From the NCBI GenBank assembly GCA_021737275.1, contig JAIPEE010000002.1:1-64000 (forward strand): DNA of 64,000 bases, written 5' to 3'. The DNA is from Desulfobacterales bacterium. Lineage in GTDB: Bacteria > Desulfobacterota > Desulfobacteria > Desulfobacterales > JAIPEE01. Made by a program: the position numbers and the translations under genes. Positions 37,592-46,596 of the stretch are shown here, piece by piece. The notes beneath the pieces are model-generated. The model saw only the letters and a list, made by a program, of their open reading frames with translations. It was not told the origin of the DNA and did no database searches. How positions within the stretch are numbered: position 1 is the first letter of the stretch; each line of letters starts with the position of its first letter.

Positions 37592-37711
37592 ATAAACACT
37601 GATGAGTTTAAAACAAATGGTTTCAAAGCACTGAAAGGCGGCACACCGGTCAAATTTGAAGTTGAAAAAGGGCCAAGGGGGCAACACGCAGGGAATGTTA
37701 AAGTTTATTAA
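37592..37711 (+). pseudogene. Cold-shock protein C-terminal remnant
   Basis: A 39-codon open stretch right after the CBM48 gene reads INTDEFKTNGFKALKGG, then TPVKFEVEKGPRGQHAGNVK. This matches the last three strands of CspA-type proteins (FxSLKEGxxVxFEVExGxKGPQAxNV). The N-terminal RNP1/RNP2 half (KGFGFI, VFVH) is missing, as is any start codon, so it is a truncated remnant. The join suggests a deletion fused the end of a csp gene to the 3' side of the CBM48 gene. Confidence 0.72.
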
Positions 37712-37726
37712 CAGTGAGCCGGATCA

Positions 37727-39586
37727 TTAAAAATCAGCCTCCATATCATCGAGCTGCTGATCAAATTTTTCTTTCAACTCATCATGTTTCAACGTTTCCG
37801 TTTCCAACTCATCAAAAAAAGCATCAATTTCTGCATGGCAGAGGTGAAGGGCCTGGGAGATGTCCGCAATCCTTTTGCCGGCCTGTGCCCCGGATGCTTC
37901 CATCATGTCACTATTGAGCGTTTCAAGCTGTTTTTCCCGGGTCTCTATCTCATTTTCAATTTTCGATATGCGTTTTTCAAGGGGGCCCAGTTCTTTACCC
38001 TTTTGGGTGATGATTTCAGATCGCATGCGCCGCAGGTCTTTTTTAGAGATGCGGTTTTCATTTTTCTGTTTTTTCTCCTCGACCGATTCCGCTTGCTGAA
38101 CAGCGCTTTCCCAACCCTCTTTTTCCAGAAACGCCTGATAACTGCCGTCAAATATGTTGACCTGATTGTTCTTGAATACAATCAGCCGGTCAGCAAGGGC
38201 ATGAAGAAACATCTCATTATGGGTAACCATAATGACCGTACCCTCGAAATGGTCAATGGCTGCAATCAGCGCATCGCAGGCATCCATGTCCAGGTGGTTG
38301 GTCGGTTCATCGAGGAGGAGCAGGTTTAGAGGCGTTACAAGCAGTTTTCCCAGCATAACCCGGCTCTTTTCACCACCGGACAGCACGCTGATTTTTTTAA
38401 GGGCATTATCACCCTCAAACATCATGGCACCGCAGATATTTCTGGCATGTTGCTGGTCCGTATCCGGATGAGAATAGAGAAGCTCTTCAGCAACAGTTCG
38501 GGTATCTACAAGTTCTGATACGTTGGTCTGTTCGTAAAACCCCTGAATAACTTTGGGGTGGTATTTTAATTCGCCTGAGTTTGGTTTCAGTTTACCGGCC
38601 AACAATTTTAAAAGCGTTGTCTTGCCTTTTCCATTTTTACCGATAACGCAGATGCGTTCCCGGGCACCAATGATTGTATTAAGATTGTTAATTAAGGGTT
38701 CACCATCATCATATGAAAACGAGAGATCTTCGATGCGAAGTACCTGCTTTGACGGAAAGGGTGCGCTTCTGAATGAAAAATCAAGAGCACTGATTGATTC
38801 AAGCTTATCCTTATGGTCCATCTTCTCAAGCGCCTTGACCCTTGACTGGACCATACTGGCCAGTTTTGCCTTGGCGCGGAAACGGTCGACAAAAAGCTTT
38901 ATCTCTTTAGCACGTCGCTCGGTGTTCTGACGGGTTTTTTCATAAACCTCTTCATCCTGGGCAATCTGTTCGTAATATTTGTCTGTGGTGCCCGCAATTT
39001 TTCTGGCCTTTTTGCGATGGATACCAACAATATCTGTCACAATTTTATCCATGAAACTTCGGTCATGGGTGATCAGCATCAGCTCATTGGGCCAGTTGTT
39101 TAAAAATTGTTCAACCCATCTGATGGAGGTGATGTCCAGATAGTTGGTCGGTTCATCCAGCAGCAGCAGGTTGGGTTCGGCAACCAGCTCCTTGGCCAGA
39201 TTAAGGCGTACCTGGTATCCGCCTGAAAACGCCGAAGGTGCCCGACTCATATCGTCCTGGGAAAATCCAAGCCCGTCTAAAATCTTTTCTGCTTTCCAGC
39301 TCTGGTCTTTTTCATGTTCGGAAAGACCGAGCATGGCCTCTTCAAGAATATTTTTCCGAGTAAAATCAAGATGCTGTTTTACGTAACCGATCCGATAATT
39401 TTTGGGGAGCGAAATGGCACCGCTGTCATAGGATGATTCACCGATGATGATTTTGAAAAGGGTTGTTTTGCCATGACCATTACGGCCGACAATCCCCACC
39501 CGTTCACGCGGGTTTATCTTGAACGTTAAACCATCCAGCAGCAGGTTGCCGCCAAAGCTTTTTACAAGATTTTCAATACCAATCAT
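37727..39586 (-). CDS. ABC-F family ATPase
   Basis: A 619-residue soluble tandem ABC ATPase. Half one: GRNGHGKTTLFK, FSGGYQVRLNLA, LLLLDEPTNYLD. Half two: GKNGKGKTTLLK, LSGGEKSRVMLG, LLLLDEPTNHLD. A charged linker (residues about 205-260) and a long C-terminal coiled coil (KELGPLEKRISKIENEIE) resemble Uup/YheS. ABC-F proteins act on stalled ribosomes. A translation-factor role is likely; antibiotic resistance cannot be read from sequence. Confidence 0.92.
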   Translation of the reverse strand: MIGIENLVKSFGGNLLLDGLTFKINPRERVGIVGRNGHGKTTLFKIIIGESSYDSGAISLPKNYRIGYVKQHLDFTRKNILEEAMLGLSEHEKDQSWKAEKILDGLGFSQDDMSRAPSAFSGGYQVRLNLAKELVAEPNLLLLDEPTNYLDITSIRWVEQFLNNWPNELMLITHDRSFMDKIVTDIVGIHRKKARKIAGTTDKYYEQIAQDEEVYEKTRQNTERRAKEIKLFVDRFRAKAKLASMVQSRVKALEKMDHKDKLESISALDFSFRSAPFPSKQVLRIEDLSFSYDDGEPLINNLNTIIGARERICVIGKNGKGKTTLLKLLAGKLKPNSGELKYHPKVIQGFYEQTNVSELVDTRTVAEELLYSHPDTDQQHARNICGAMMFEGDNALKKISVLSGGEKSRVMLGKLLVTPLNLLLLDEPTNHLDMDACDALIAAIDHFEGTVIMVTHNEMFLHALADRLIVFKNNQVNIFDGSYQAFLEKEGWESAVQQAESVEEKKQKNENRISKKDLRRMRSEIITQKGKELGPLEKRISKIENEIETREKQLETLNSDMMEASGAQAGKRIADISQALHLCHAEIDAFFDELETETLKHDELKEKFDQQLDDMEADF

Positions 39587-39883
39587 GACTAATAAAGTTT
39601 ATTAAGTTCTAAGTTCCTAAATCATTCCGCAACAGCGGGCTTATGGAATTCCGTCAAATTAAAAAAAAAGAAGCAAAGCGACACCTCAACGTCAAGCGCT
39701 CAAGAATATGCTTAGGATGTATAGTGTAATGCAGAAAATGTGTCAAACCATTATAGCCGGCATGGCCGTATAGCGGTTAAAATCTTCAAATATGGCAGGC
39801 GCTTATTGCAAGCCGGGACTATGTCTGATATACAAAAAATTTACAAAACTTGAATAGTAACCCATATTTCTCAGGAGAAATCG

Positions 39884-40057
39884 ATGGTGATCAAACAGGA
39901 ACTTCTTGATATTCTGGCATGCCCAAAGTGTAAGGGCGATATTTATCTGAACGAAACCAAAGACGGTTTGATCTGTGACAACTGCAAGCTCATGTATGAG
40001 ATCAAAGATGATATTCCGATCATGCTCATTGATGAAGCCAAACCGGTTGAACAGTAA
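39884..40057 (+). CDS. Trm112 family zinc-ribbon protein
   Basis: A 57-residue protein (ATG 39884, after CAGGAG) reading MVIKQELLDILACPKC, then LICDNCKLMYEIKDDIP. The two Cys pairs form a zinc ribbon, and the PIML ending is typical of the Trm112/UPF0434 family, which stabilises methyltransferases or other partners. Five bases before the DUF4416 gene. Confidence 0.93.
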   Translation: MVIKQELLDILACPKCKGDIYLNETKDGLICDNCKLMYEIKDDIPIMLIDEAKPVEQ

Positions 40058-40062
40058 ATTTT

Positions 40063-40599
40063 ATGAGCACTCCTAAACCACCGGAACCGGCAAAGCTTGT
40101 CATCGGCATGTTTATGAAAGACAAGGCCCTCTTTGAACAGGTGGCAGAAATTTTGTCTGAAAAATATGGCCCTGTTGATATGGTCAGTCCCTGGTTAAAT
40201 TTTGATTATACCTGCTATTACGAAGCTGAAATGGGCGGCCCGCTTTTCAGACGGGTACTGGCATTTGAGAACCTGATTCAGCAGGAGATGTTGGCGGACA
40301 TTAAACTTTATACCAACAACGTTGAAAAAAATATTTCGGGCAGTGAAAAAAGGATTATTAATATCGATCCGGGCTACCTGCTGCATGCACAGTTTATCCT
40401 GGCAACCGGTAAAAATTTTTCACACCGGATATATATTGGAAAGAATATTTACGCGGACCTCACATTGATGTACCGGAAGGGAAAATTTCAGACACTTCCC
40501 TGGACATATCCGGATTATGCATCTGAAGAGATGATGACATTCCTTGAAAAGGTCAGGGCCAAGTATTCTTATAATTTAACAGAGAGACAAAAGAGCTAA
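40063..40599 (+). CDS. DUF4416 family protein
   Basis: A 178-residue protein of the DUF4416 type: KLVIGMFMKDKALFEQV, DFDYTCYYEAEMG (here NFDYTCYYEAEMG) and IDPGYLLHAQFILATGKNFSHRIYIG. The family is common in Deltaproteobacteria and Thermodesulfovibrio-like bacteria and has no known function. It sits between trm112-like and yicC in one transcription unit. Confidence 0.88.
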   Translation: MSTPKPPEPAKLVIGMFMKDKALFEQVAEILSEKYGPVDMVSPWLNFDYTCYYEAEMGGPLFRRVLAFENLIQQEMLADIKLYTNNVEKNISGSEKRIINIDPGYLLHAQFILATGKNFSHRIYIGKNIYADLTLMYRKGKFQTLPWTYPDYASEEMMTFLEKVRAKYSYNLTERQKS

Positions 40600-40608
40600 G
40601 GAACATTC

Positions 40609-41490
40609 ATGATAAAAAGCATGACCGCATTTGCAAGCGTTGAAAAAACTGTAGACACCATAACCGTAGATGTAGAGATTCGTTCAGTTAACAGCAAGGG
40701 GTTGGACCTGAATATGAGGCTTCCCCATGGTTATCAAATCCTTGAAGATAAGGTGCGGACGTTTGTTCCTAAATATCTGGCTCGAGGGCGTGTAGATATT
40801 CGTATCAAAATTCAGGCAGAAGACGATGAGATTTTTGCATTTGAGGTAAATGAAGCCAAAGCCAGGGCGCTTATTGAGGCACTTTCCGGGCTAAAACATA
40901 AATTTGATCTGCCTTCAGAAATCCCTATCGATCTGTTTACCGGCCCCAATGGAGTGATCAGTGCAGCTGAGATTGAACAGGATCCGGATAAAATCTGGGA
41001 AGTGATGGAAGATTGCCTCAGGACCGCCCTGAAGGATCTGGTTAAAATGCGTGAAGATGAAGGCGCTTTTCTGGCAAAAGATTTCGAAGAGCGGTTGGCC
41101 TATCTTGAAAAGAGTGTTGTTGAAATTGAAAAGTCTTCAGCAGATCTGGTGCCCATGTATCAGGAGCGGCTGAAAGAGCGTATCACTACGCTGACGAACG
41201 GTGTTGCTGAAATTGATGAGAGCAGGCTTGCACAGGAAGTGGCATTTATGGCCGATAAAAGTGATATCTCCGAAGAGGTGGTTCGTGCCAAAAGCCATAT
41301 CAGCCAGTTTCGGTCTCTTATAGCGTCTGAAGAACCGGCCGGAAGAAAACTCAACTTTCTGTTGCAGGAGTTTAACAGAGAGTTTAATACCATGGGTTCC
41401 AAGGTGGGCAATGCCGATATATCGCATGTGATTGTTGATCTGAAATCTGAAATTGAAAAAATAAGAGAACAGGTTCAGAACGTCGAATGA
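40609..41490 (+). CDS. YicC family endoribonuclease
   Basis: A 293-residue protein with the YicC start [28 protein letters not shown], and the C-terminal DUF1732 part ([32 protein letters not shown]). YicC proteins are RNases linked to stationary phase and small RNA turnover. Nine bases after the DUF4416 stop; the stop overlaps an ATG upstream of remA. Confidence 0.95.
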   Translation: MIKSMTAFASVEKTVDTITVDVEIRSVNSKGLDLNMRLPHGYQILEDKVRTFVPKYLARGRVDIRIKIQAEDDEIFAFEVNEAKARALIEALSGLKHKFDLPSEIPIDLFTGPNGVISAAEIEQDPDKIWEVMEDCLRTALKDLVKMREDEGAFLAKDFEERLAYLEKSVVEIEKSSADLVPMYQERLKERITTLTNGVAEIDESRLAQEVAFMADKSDISEEVVRAKSHISQFRSLIASEEPAGRKLNFLLQEFNREFNTMGSKVGNADISHVIVDLKSEIEKIREQVQNVE

Positions 41491-41531
41491 GAGAAATATA
41501 CAAATACTATAACAGGCCTGTCGGGGGGGGT

Positions 41532-41786
41532 ATGGATCAGAAACTATTAAATATCGGTTTTAGCAGTACGGTTGTGGCGGATCAGGTGGTGGCCATTCTG
41601 GCGCCTAATTCCGCACCCATGAAACGTCTGAAAGATGATGCTAAAGATGCAGGGCGCCTCGTAGATGCAACATTCGGACGTAAGACACGTTCAATAATTG
41701 TGACACACAGTAATCATGTTATTTTATCTGCTATTCAGTCGGAGACCATCTCTCAGCGGTATGCACAGCTCGGGGAGGCGCAGTAA
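41532..41786 (+). CDS. RemA-like DUF370 protein
   Basis: An 84-residue protein starting [23 protein letters not shown], with [12 protein letters not shown] and [20 protein letters not shown], typical of the RemA/DUF370 DNA-binding family (a biofilm matrix regulator in Bacillus). ATG 41532 fits the family; it is preceded directly by a run of eight Gs (41523-41530) that may serve as ribosome site. An earlier ATG at 41487 overlaps yicC but adds a non-conserved 15-residue leader. Between yicC and gmk, as in many Desulfobacterota. Confidence 0.92.
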   Translation: MDQKLLNIGFSSTVVADQVVAILAPNSAPMKRLKDDAKDAGRLVDATFGRKTRSIIVTHSNHVILSAIQSETISQRYAQLGEAQ

Positions 41787-41792
41787 ACGGTA

Positions 41793-42377
41793 ATGAGGCG
41801 CACCCGTAAAGGACACATTTTTATTGTTTCAGCACCATCCGGTGCCGGAAAAACGACGTTGTGCCGGGCTGTAACGGCTCATTTCAAAGAGTTGCAGTAC
41901 TCGGTTTCTTTTACAACCCGTGCACCACGTGAGGGCGAGCAGGATGGCGTTGATTACAACTTTATTTCAAAGGAAGAATTCAACAGGTTGCTAAGTGAAA
42001 ACAAATGGGCTGAGTGGGCAAGGGTTCATGATAATTTTTACGGCACCAGCAGTGAAGTTTTGAAAGATGCCATAAAATCCGGTAAGGATATACTTCTGGA
42101 CATTGATGTTCAGGGTGCTATGCAGATTGTAAAACACTTTCCTGAAAGCGTTACTATCTTTATCATGCCGCCGTCCCATGATGCATTGAGGGAGCGGCTT
42201 GTGTCGCGAGATGCCGACAGCATGGATGTTATTGAAAAAAGGCTGAAGGAAGCTATAAGTGAAATTTCCTGGAAGGACAAATATTGCCATATCATTGTAA
42301 ATGATGATCTGATACAGGCAAAATCTGAAATCATCTCCCTGTTTGAATCATATATTAACGACCGACGGAACAGCTGA
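41793..42377 (+). CDS. gmk: Guanylate kinase
   Basis: A 194-residue kinase converting GMP to GDP. P-loop SAPSGAGKTTL, TTRAPREGEQDGVDYNF, YGTSSEVL and LLDIDVQGA are all present in the family order. Six bases after remA. Confidence 0.97.
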   Translation: MRRTRKGHIFIVSAPSGAGKTTLCRAVTAHFKELQYSVSFTTRAPREGEQDGVDYNFISKEEFNRLLSENKWAEWARVHDNFYGTSSEVLKDAIKSGKDILLDIDVQGAMQIVKHFPESVTIFIMPPSHDALRERLVSRDADSMDVIEKRLKEAISEISWKDKYCHIIVNDDLIQAKSEIISLFESYINDRRNS

Positions 42378-42385
42378 AAAATCCT

Positions 42386-43144
42386 ATGACAAAACCGGAT
42401 AAAAAAACAGAAACACTTTGCGGCATTCATTCGGTTACGGAAGCGTTCCGGGCCGGGAAAAGAAAAATCGTTGAGGTGTTTACCGTAAGGGATAACCCTT
42501 CAAAGCGGCTGCAATATCTTATTTCTCAGGCAGAAAAAAACCGTGTACCGGTATCCGTTGTCGACTCTGAAAAAATGGAAAAGCTGGCGAAGACATCCCA
42601 TCATCAGGATATTGCGGCTCGCGTCAGTTCCTTTCAGTTTGCATCACTGACGGATGTAATCAATGCATCTGATGGCAGCGGGAACCGGCGGGTGCTTCTC
42701 CTTGACGGTATTGTGGATCCTCATAACCTGGGCGCTATTATACGGACAGCCGTATGTGCCGGTGTGGATGGTATTATCCTTCCCAAGGACCGCTCCTCAT
42801 CCCCGACACCAACAGTATCGAGAATATCCGCAGGTGCGCTGGAACATGTTCTGATGGCTCAGATAACCAATATGGCCGGTGCAATCAAGGTATTAAAGGA
42901 TGAAGGCTTCTGGGTTACCGGTCTGGATGCGTTTGCATCCCGGTCCCTTTATGATATCGACATGACCGGCCCGGTTGCTCTGGTGATCGGCGGAGAGGAA
43001 AAGGGGATCCGGCCGCTTGTTAAAAAAAGCTGTGATTACATTGCTGCCATTCCGCACTCCGGAATTATCGATTCCATGAATGCATCTGTTGCAGGTGCGA
43101 TCGCCATTTATGAGGTTGTGCGCCAGCAGAAAAAAGAGAGTTGA
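42386..43144 (+). CDS. rlmB: 23S rRNA (guanosine-2'-O-)-methyltransferase RlmB-type
   Basis: A 252-residue SpoU-family SPOUT enzyme: LCGIHSVTEAF (substrate domain), LLDGIVDPHNLGAIIRTA (motif 1), LVIGGEEKGIRPLV (motif 2) and SMNASVAGAIAIYE (motif 3). It modifies a guanosine in 23S rRNA, with RlmB the closest match by these motifs. End of the gmk transcription unit. Confidence 0.93.
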   Translation: MTKPDKKTETLCGIHSVTEAFRAGKRKIVEVFTVRDNPSKRLQYLISQAEKNRVPVSVVDSEKMEKLAKTSHHQDIAARVSSFQFASLTDVINASDGSGNRRVLLLDGIVDPHNLGAIIRTAVCAGVDGIILPKDRSSSPTPTVSRISAGALEHVLMAQITNMAGAIKVLKDEGFWVTGLDAFASRSLYDIDMTGPVALVIGGEEKGIRPLVKKSCDYIAAIPHSGIIDSMNASVAGAIAIYEVVRQQKKES

Positions 43145-43213
43145 GATTCTAATCGGGAATGGCTATCTTCACCATTTTAAAAAATCAGAATCGAACAGAT
43201 TAAATTTATAGAA

Positions 43214-43339
43214 ATGAAGATTTGCAATGAATGCAAAAAAAATACAGAAAAACAGTGACGGTTCTTTAAATGTACCGGATTGTCTCATTATTCATTTTAT
43301 AGAAAAGATGGGCTAATTGACCGGGCTTTCGAGTACTAA
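43214..43339 (+). other. Candidate small Cys ORF with in-frame TGA before comF
   Basis: From ATG 43214 the frame reads MKICNECKKNTEKQ, then TGA (43256-43258), then RFFKCTGLSHYSFYRKDG to a stop at 43337-43339. Both sides look coding, with CxxC before and a third Cys after the TGA. Because the genome encodes SelB, selenocysteine is conceivable, but only a 4-5 base stem (CGGT/ACCG) follows the TGA and no ribosome site is seen. A Trp codon mutated to stop, or chance, are equally possible. Confidence 0.25.
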
Positions 43340-43352
43340 TAATGGCGGCGGT

Positions 43353-44120
43353 ATGATTCACCGCCTTGGGAACACATTTATACAGGCACTGTTTCCACAT
43401 CACTGTATGGCCTGCGGTAAATTTTTTTTGCCGGGAAATAAAAAAAGATATGGGGCGGTTTCATTTGAAGATGAAATGGCCCCATTTTTATGTTCTGACT
43501 GTTCAGGCGGTTTCCAGGCGGTTGCATCACCTATTTGTAACAAGTGTGGTTTCATGTTTGTCAGCAGGGAAGGGGATGACCATCTTTGTGGGCAGTGTAT
43601 CAAGAGGCCTATGAAATTTAATGTGGCCAGGGCATGGGGTGTTTATGACCGGACATTGATGGATGCCGTCCACAACCTGAAATATAACGGCAAAATTCAG
43701 CTTGCCAAGCCACTGGGCAAAATGTTGCTGGATACTTTTATGAAATACTGGCAACCGGAAGATGTGGATATGATTGTGCCGGTACCGCTTCATAAAAAAC
43801 GGTTCAGGATGCGCGGGTTTAACCAGGCATATCTTTTGATAAAGGCGTGGCAGAAAATATCAAGAATGCCTGATATTGGACACAATGCACTTATAAGAGA
43901 AATAAATACGGCACCCCAGATTGGCCTTGGCAAAGAGGAGCGAAGAAAAAATATTAAAAATGCCTTTGCTGTTAAAAACCCGGAGATGATAAAAGGGAAA
44001 AGAATTGTGCTGGTTGATGATGTCTATACCACGGGTGCGACGGTTGATGCATGTGCAAGGGTACTAGTGGGTGGTGGAGCTGTAAGTGTTGATGTTTTGA
44101 CATTGGCGAGGACGATGTAA
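43353..44120 (+). CDS. ComF family phosphoribosyltransferase-like protein
   Basis: A 255-residue protein. A zinc-ribbon part is at the N-terminus (HHCMACGKFF, FLCSDCSGGF, ICNKCGFMF, HLCGQCI), then a phosphoribosyltransferase fold with IVPVPLHKKRFRMRGFNQ and the PRPP loop IVLVDDVYTTGAT. ComF proteins act in DNA uptake and processing in other bacteria. ATG 43353 follows a GGCGGCGG stretch; TTG 43317 would overlap the small Cys ORF. Confidence 0.9.
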   Translation: MIHRLGNTFIQALFPHHCMACGKFFLPGNKKRYGAVSFEDEMAPFLCSDCSGGFQAVASPICNKCGFMFVSREGDDHLCGQCIKRPMKFNVARAWGVYDRTLMDAVHNLKYNGKIQLAKPLGKMLLDTFMKYWQPEDVDMIVPVPLHKKRFRMRGFNQAYLLIKAWQKISRMPDIGHNALIREINTAPQIGLGKEERRKNIKNAFAVKNPEMIKGKRIVLVDDVYTTGATVDACARVLVGGGAVSVDVLTLARTM

Positions 44121-44240
44121 AACCCGGCGGAGTTTAAAAATCTTAATCGTACTTGATCCTACTCGTAATCCCATTGAAAACCAACTATGATTATGGGTAT
44201 TTAATTTACCGGTCACATAAGATTTATTTTTGAGGCAAAC

Positions 44241-45014
44241 ATGCTGATAAACAAAAAAAACGGGCTTGAATATCTCCGGTTTCCCAATCTGGCAAAATAC
44301 CCTGAGCTTGATCACGGTATATTTACCCGTAAGGGTGGATTAAGTGAAGCACCTTTTAATGGTTTGAATGTCGCTTACAGTGTTAATGATGACTATGAAA
44401 AGGTTACAGGTAACCGGAACCTGATTTTAAAGTCTTTTGGAGGAGAGTTTCTTATTTGTGCGCATCAGGTTCATGGGATTGATGTTCATGTTATTACCGA
44501 TGATTATTTTGACCGTCCGGAATCCGCCGGCAAAAAACTGCCGGAGTGTGATGCCCTGATCACGGATATTCCCGGAAAATATATTATGATTCAGGTGGCG
44601 GACTGTCAGCCGGTGCTTTTATATGATCCTGTGAAAAAAATTATAGCGGGTATTCATTCCGGGTGGCGGAGCAGTGTGAAAAACATTATCGGTAATACCG
44701 TTTCTGAAATGAAAGAGAAAAAGGATAGTGATCCGGCAGATATTGTTGCCGGTATCGGACCATCTTTGGGGCCATGCTGTGCAGAGTTTATAAATTATAA
44801 AAACGAAATACCGGAAAAACTCTGGTCGTATAAGGATGGTCAGGATTATTTTAATTTCTGGCATATCAGTCATGATCAGTTAATTGAAGCCGGCGTTTTG
44901 ACAGAAAATATTTTTTCAAGTAACGTGTGCACCAAATGTAATACGGAAAGTTATTTTTCACATCGCGGTGAGCTGAAAACCGGTCGGTTTGCCGCAGTGA
45001 TCGGATTAAAGTGA
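44241..45014 (+). CDS. pgeF: Peptidoglycan editing factor PgeF (YfiH laccase domain)
   Basis: A 257-residue protein with HGIFTRKGGLSEAPFNGLN, CAHQVHGIDVH, TDIPGKYIMIQVADCQPVLLYD, IAGIHSGWRSSVKNI and GPSLGPCCAEF. His, Cys and His residues of the metal site are conserved. PgeF removes wrongly placed serine from peptidoglycan precursors. The name YfiH/laccase-like is an older label. Confidence 0.93.
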   Translation: MLINKKNGLEYLRFPNLAKYPELDHGIFTRKGGLSEAPFNGLNVAYSVNDDYEKVTGNRNLILKSFGGEFLICAHQVHGIDVHVITDDYFDRPESAGKKLPECDALITDIPGKYIMIQVADCQPVLLYDPVKKIIAGIHSGWRSSVKNIIGNTVSEMKEKKDSDPADIVAGIGPSLGPCCAEFINYKNEIPEKLWSYKDGQDYFNFWHISHDQLIEAGVLTENIFSSNVCTKCNTESYFSHRGELKTGRFAAVIGLK

Positions 45015-45033
45015 CCGGCATCTGAAAGCGAGT

Positions 45034-45834
45034 ATGATACAGGAAAAGGTAGAAATTTTGTGGAACCGTGAGGTTTCTCCGACATATTTCAGTATGGGTC
45101 TGACCTGTGATGCGCAGTACAAAGATGCCATGCCCGGGCAGTTTATCATGATCCGGCTTGAGGGGTTATCCCTGCCGCTGCTTCGCCGGCCATTTAGTAT
45201 CTGCAGGCAAATTTTTGGCCAGGATGGCGGTTTTAAGGGCATTGAACTGTTATATAAGGTTGTTGGTGACGGCACTGCGAAACTGTCCCGTGCCACGGCG
45301 GGTGATATCGCAAATCTGCTCGGTCCGCTGGGAAATACGTTTACTGTACCGGAAACAGTTGAAAACATCTTTTTTGTGGGTGGCGGCATTGGTGTGGCGC
45401 CAATGGTATTTCTGGCCGAAGCCTTAAAGGCAAAACAACGGGATCTTTCATCTTGTACCCTTTTTCTGGGCGGCCGAACAGGGGATGACATTTTATATGC
45501 GGAGCTGTTTTCCGATCTCGGTATGAAGGTTTGTCTGACAACAGATGATGGCAGCAAGGGCGAACATTGTCTGGTGACGGAGCCTGTGGAGCGGGCTATT
45601 CAGGAAGAAAAGCCGGGTCTGATCTGTACATGCGGCCCCCATCCCATGCTGAAAAGTGTGGCCGATATTGCGCAAAAATATAATGTGCCGTGTCAGATTT
45701 CCACAGAGACCATCATGGCCTGCGGTATGGGGGCATGTCTGGGATGCGCTGTCGAATCAAGGAGACAGAGTGAGCGATTTTTACATGTCTGTAAGGATGG
45801 TCCGGTATTTGATGCAGAAGAATTAAAGCTTTAA
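45034..45834 (+). CDS. pyrK: Dihydroorotate dehydrogenase electron-transfer subunit, PyrK-type
   Basis: A 266-residue ferredoxin-reductase-like protein: FAD motif LLRRPFSIC, ELLYKVVGDGT, NAD-binding FFVGGGIGVAPM, CTCGPHPML and a C-terminal 2Fe-2S motif (CGMGACLGCAVES ... HVC). In the known enzyme it passes electrons from PyrD to NAD. pyrD is not adjacent here, so the partner is either elsewhere or different. Twenty bases after pgeF. Confidence 0.88.
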   Translation: MIQEKVEILWNREVSPTYFSMGLTCDAQYKDAMPGQFIMIRLEGLSLPLLRRPFSICRQIFGQDGGFKGIELLYKVVGDGTAKLSRATAGDIANLLGPLGNTFTVPETVENIFFVGGGIGVAPMVFLAEALKAKQRDLSSCTLFLGGRTGDDILYAELFSDLGMKVCLTTDDGSKGEHCLVTEPVERAIQEEKPGLICTCGPHPMLKSVADIAQKYNVPCQISTETIMACGMGACLGCAVESRRQSERFLHVCKDGPVFDAEELKL

Positions 45835-45972
45835 CAGGTCGATATTTTTATAATATTTCACAGTATAAAACAGGGTTATTTTTCGTTGACTTGGGGTGCA
45901 GGGCTATGTTATTGAGCCTTGATTTTAAAATTTATGGAATGGAGTTGGTGAAGGCTTAAAGGGTCTTCTTTA

Positions 45973-46191
45973 ATGAAAAAAGAAAACAAGCAGTTTGTCA
46001 AAGATCTTGCTTATTTCAGCAGCATCGGGTTCCAGGTTTCTTTTTCGGTTATTATCGGATTTTTCCTGGGCCAGTATCTTGATAAAAAGTTTGGAACCGA
46101 TCCCTGGCTCATGTATGTTTGCCTGGTGATGGGGATTGCAGCAGCCGTAAGAAATGTTTTGCTGGCAATCAAAAGATTAAAGAAGCTCTGA
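45973..46191 (+). CDS. atpZ: AtpZ/AtpI-type F0F1 accessory protein
   Basis: A 72-residue protein with two transmembrane helices (FQVSFSVIIGFFLGQYLD and YVCLVMGIAAAVRNVLLA). The LGQYLDKKFGTDPW loop is typical for AtpZ, thought to be an ion-transport or assembly helper encoded upstream of F-type ATP synthase genes. First gene of the F0 cluster. Confidence 0.88.
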   Translation: MKKENKQFVKDLAYFSSIGFQVSFSVIIGFFLGQYLDKKFGTDPWLMYVCLVMGIAAAVRNVLLAIKRLKKL

Positions 46192-46207
46192 AACCGGATT
46201 AATAAAT

Positions 46208-46594
46208 GTGAGTATTCAGGAACGACTCATAAAATTTGTTACTCGCGCCAACTGGATTCTGTTTGTTGTTTCAAGCATGCTCGGTTGGTTATATACAACG
46301 CCCGGGTTTGCGCGAGGGGTTTTTTTCGGGGGGTTGATTGTTACAGCCAACTTTCAGATGCTGGCTCGGACACTTAAAAAAGCACTGACACCGACCCGGC
46401 CTACCTCGCATAATAAGGTAATTGTTAAATATTATATCCGTTTTGTTATTAGCGGTGTCATAATATTTATGTTGTTATACAAGAATTATGTTGATCCGGT
46501 GGGCCTGGTAATTGGGCTTTCGGTTGTTGTGGTGAGTATCACAACGGGTACACTGGTCGAATTGAAGAAAATAATTTTCAAGGAGGACGCGTAA
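46208..46594 (+). CDS. atpI: ATP synthase subunit I
   Basis: A 128-residue membrane protein with four helices (WILFVVSSMLGWLY, GVFFGGLIVTANF, FVISGVIIFMLLY, GLVIGLSVVVVSITTG). It matches the AtpI assembly helper for the c-ring by position (atpZ-atpI-atpB-atpE) and topology. GTG start at 46208. No strong motif alone. Confidence 0.82.
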   Translation: MSIQERLIKFVTRANWILFVVSSMLGWLYTTPGFARGVFFGGLIVTANFQMLARTLKKALTPTRPTSHNKVIVKYYIRFVISGVIIFMLLYKNYVDPVGLVIGLSVVVVSITTGTLVELKKIIFKEDA

Positions 46595-46596
46595 GA

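Noticed and set aside
37784-38329. A 181-codon plus-strand open frame opposite the ABC-F gene
   Set aside because: It is antisense to conserved ABC motifs and coiled coil, without its own signals.
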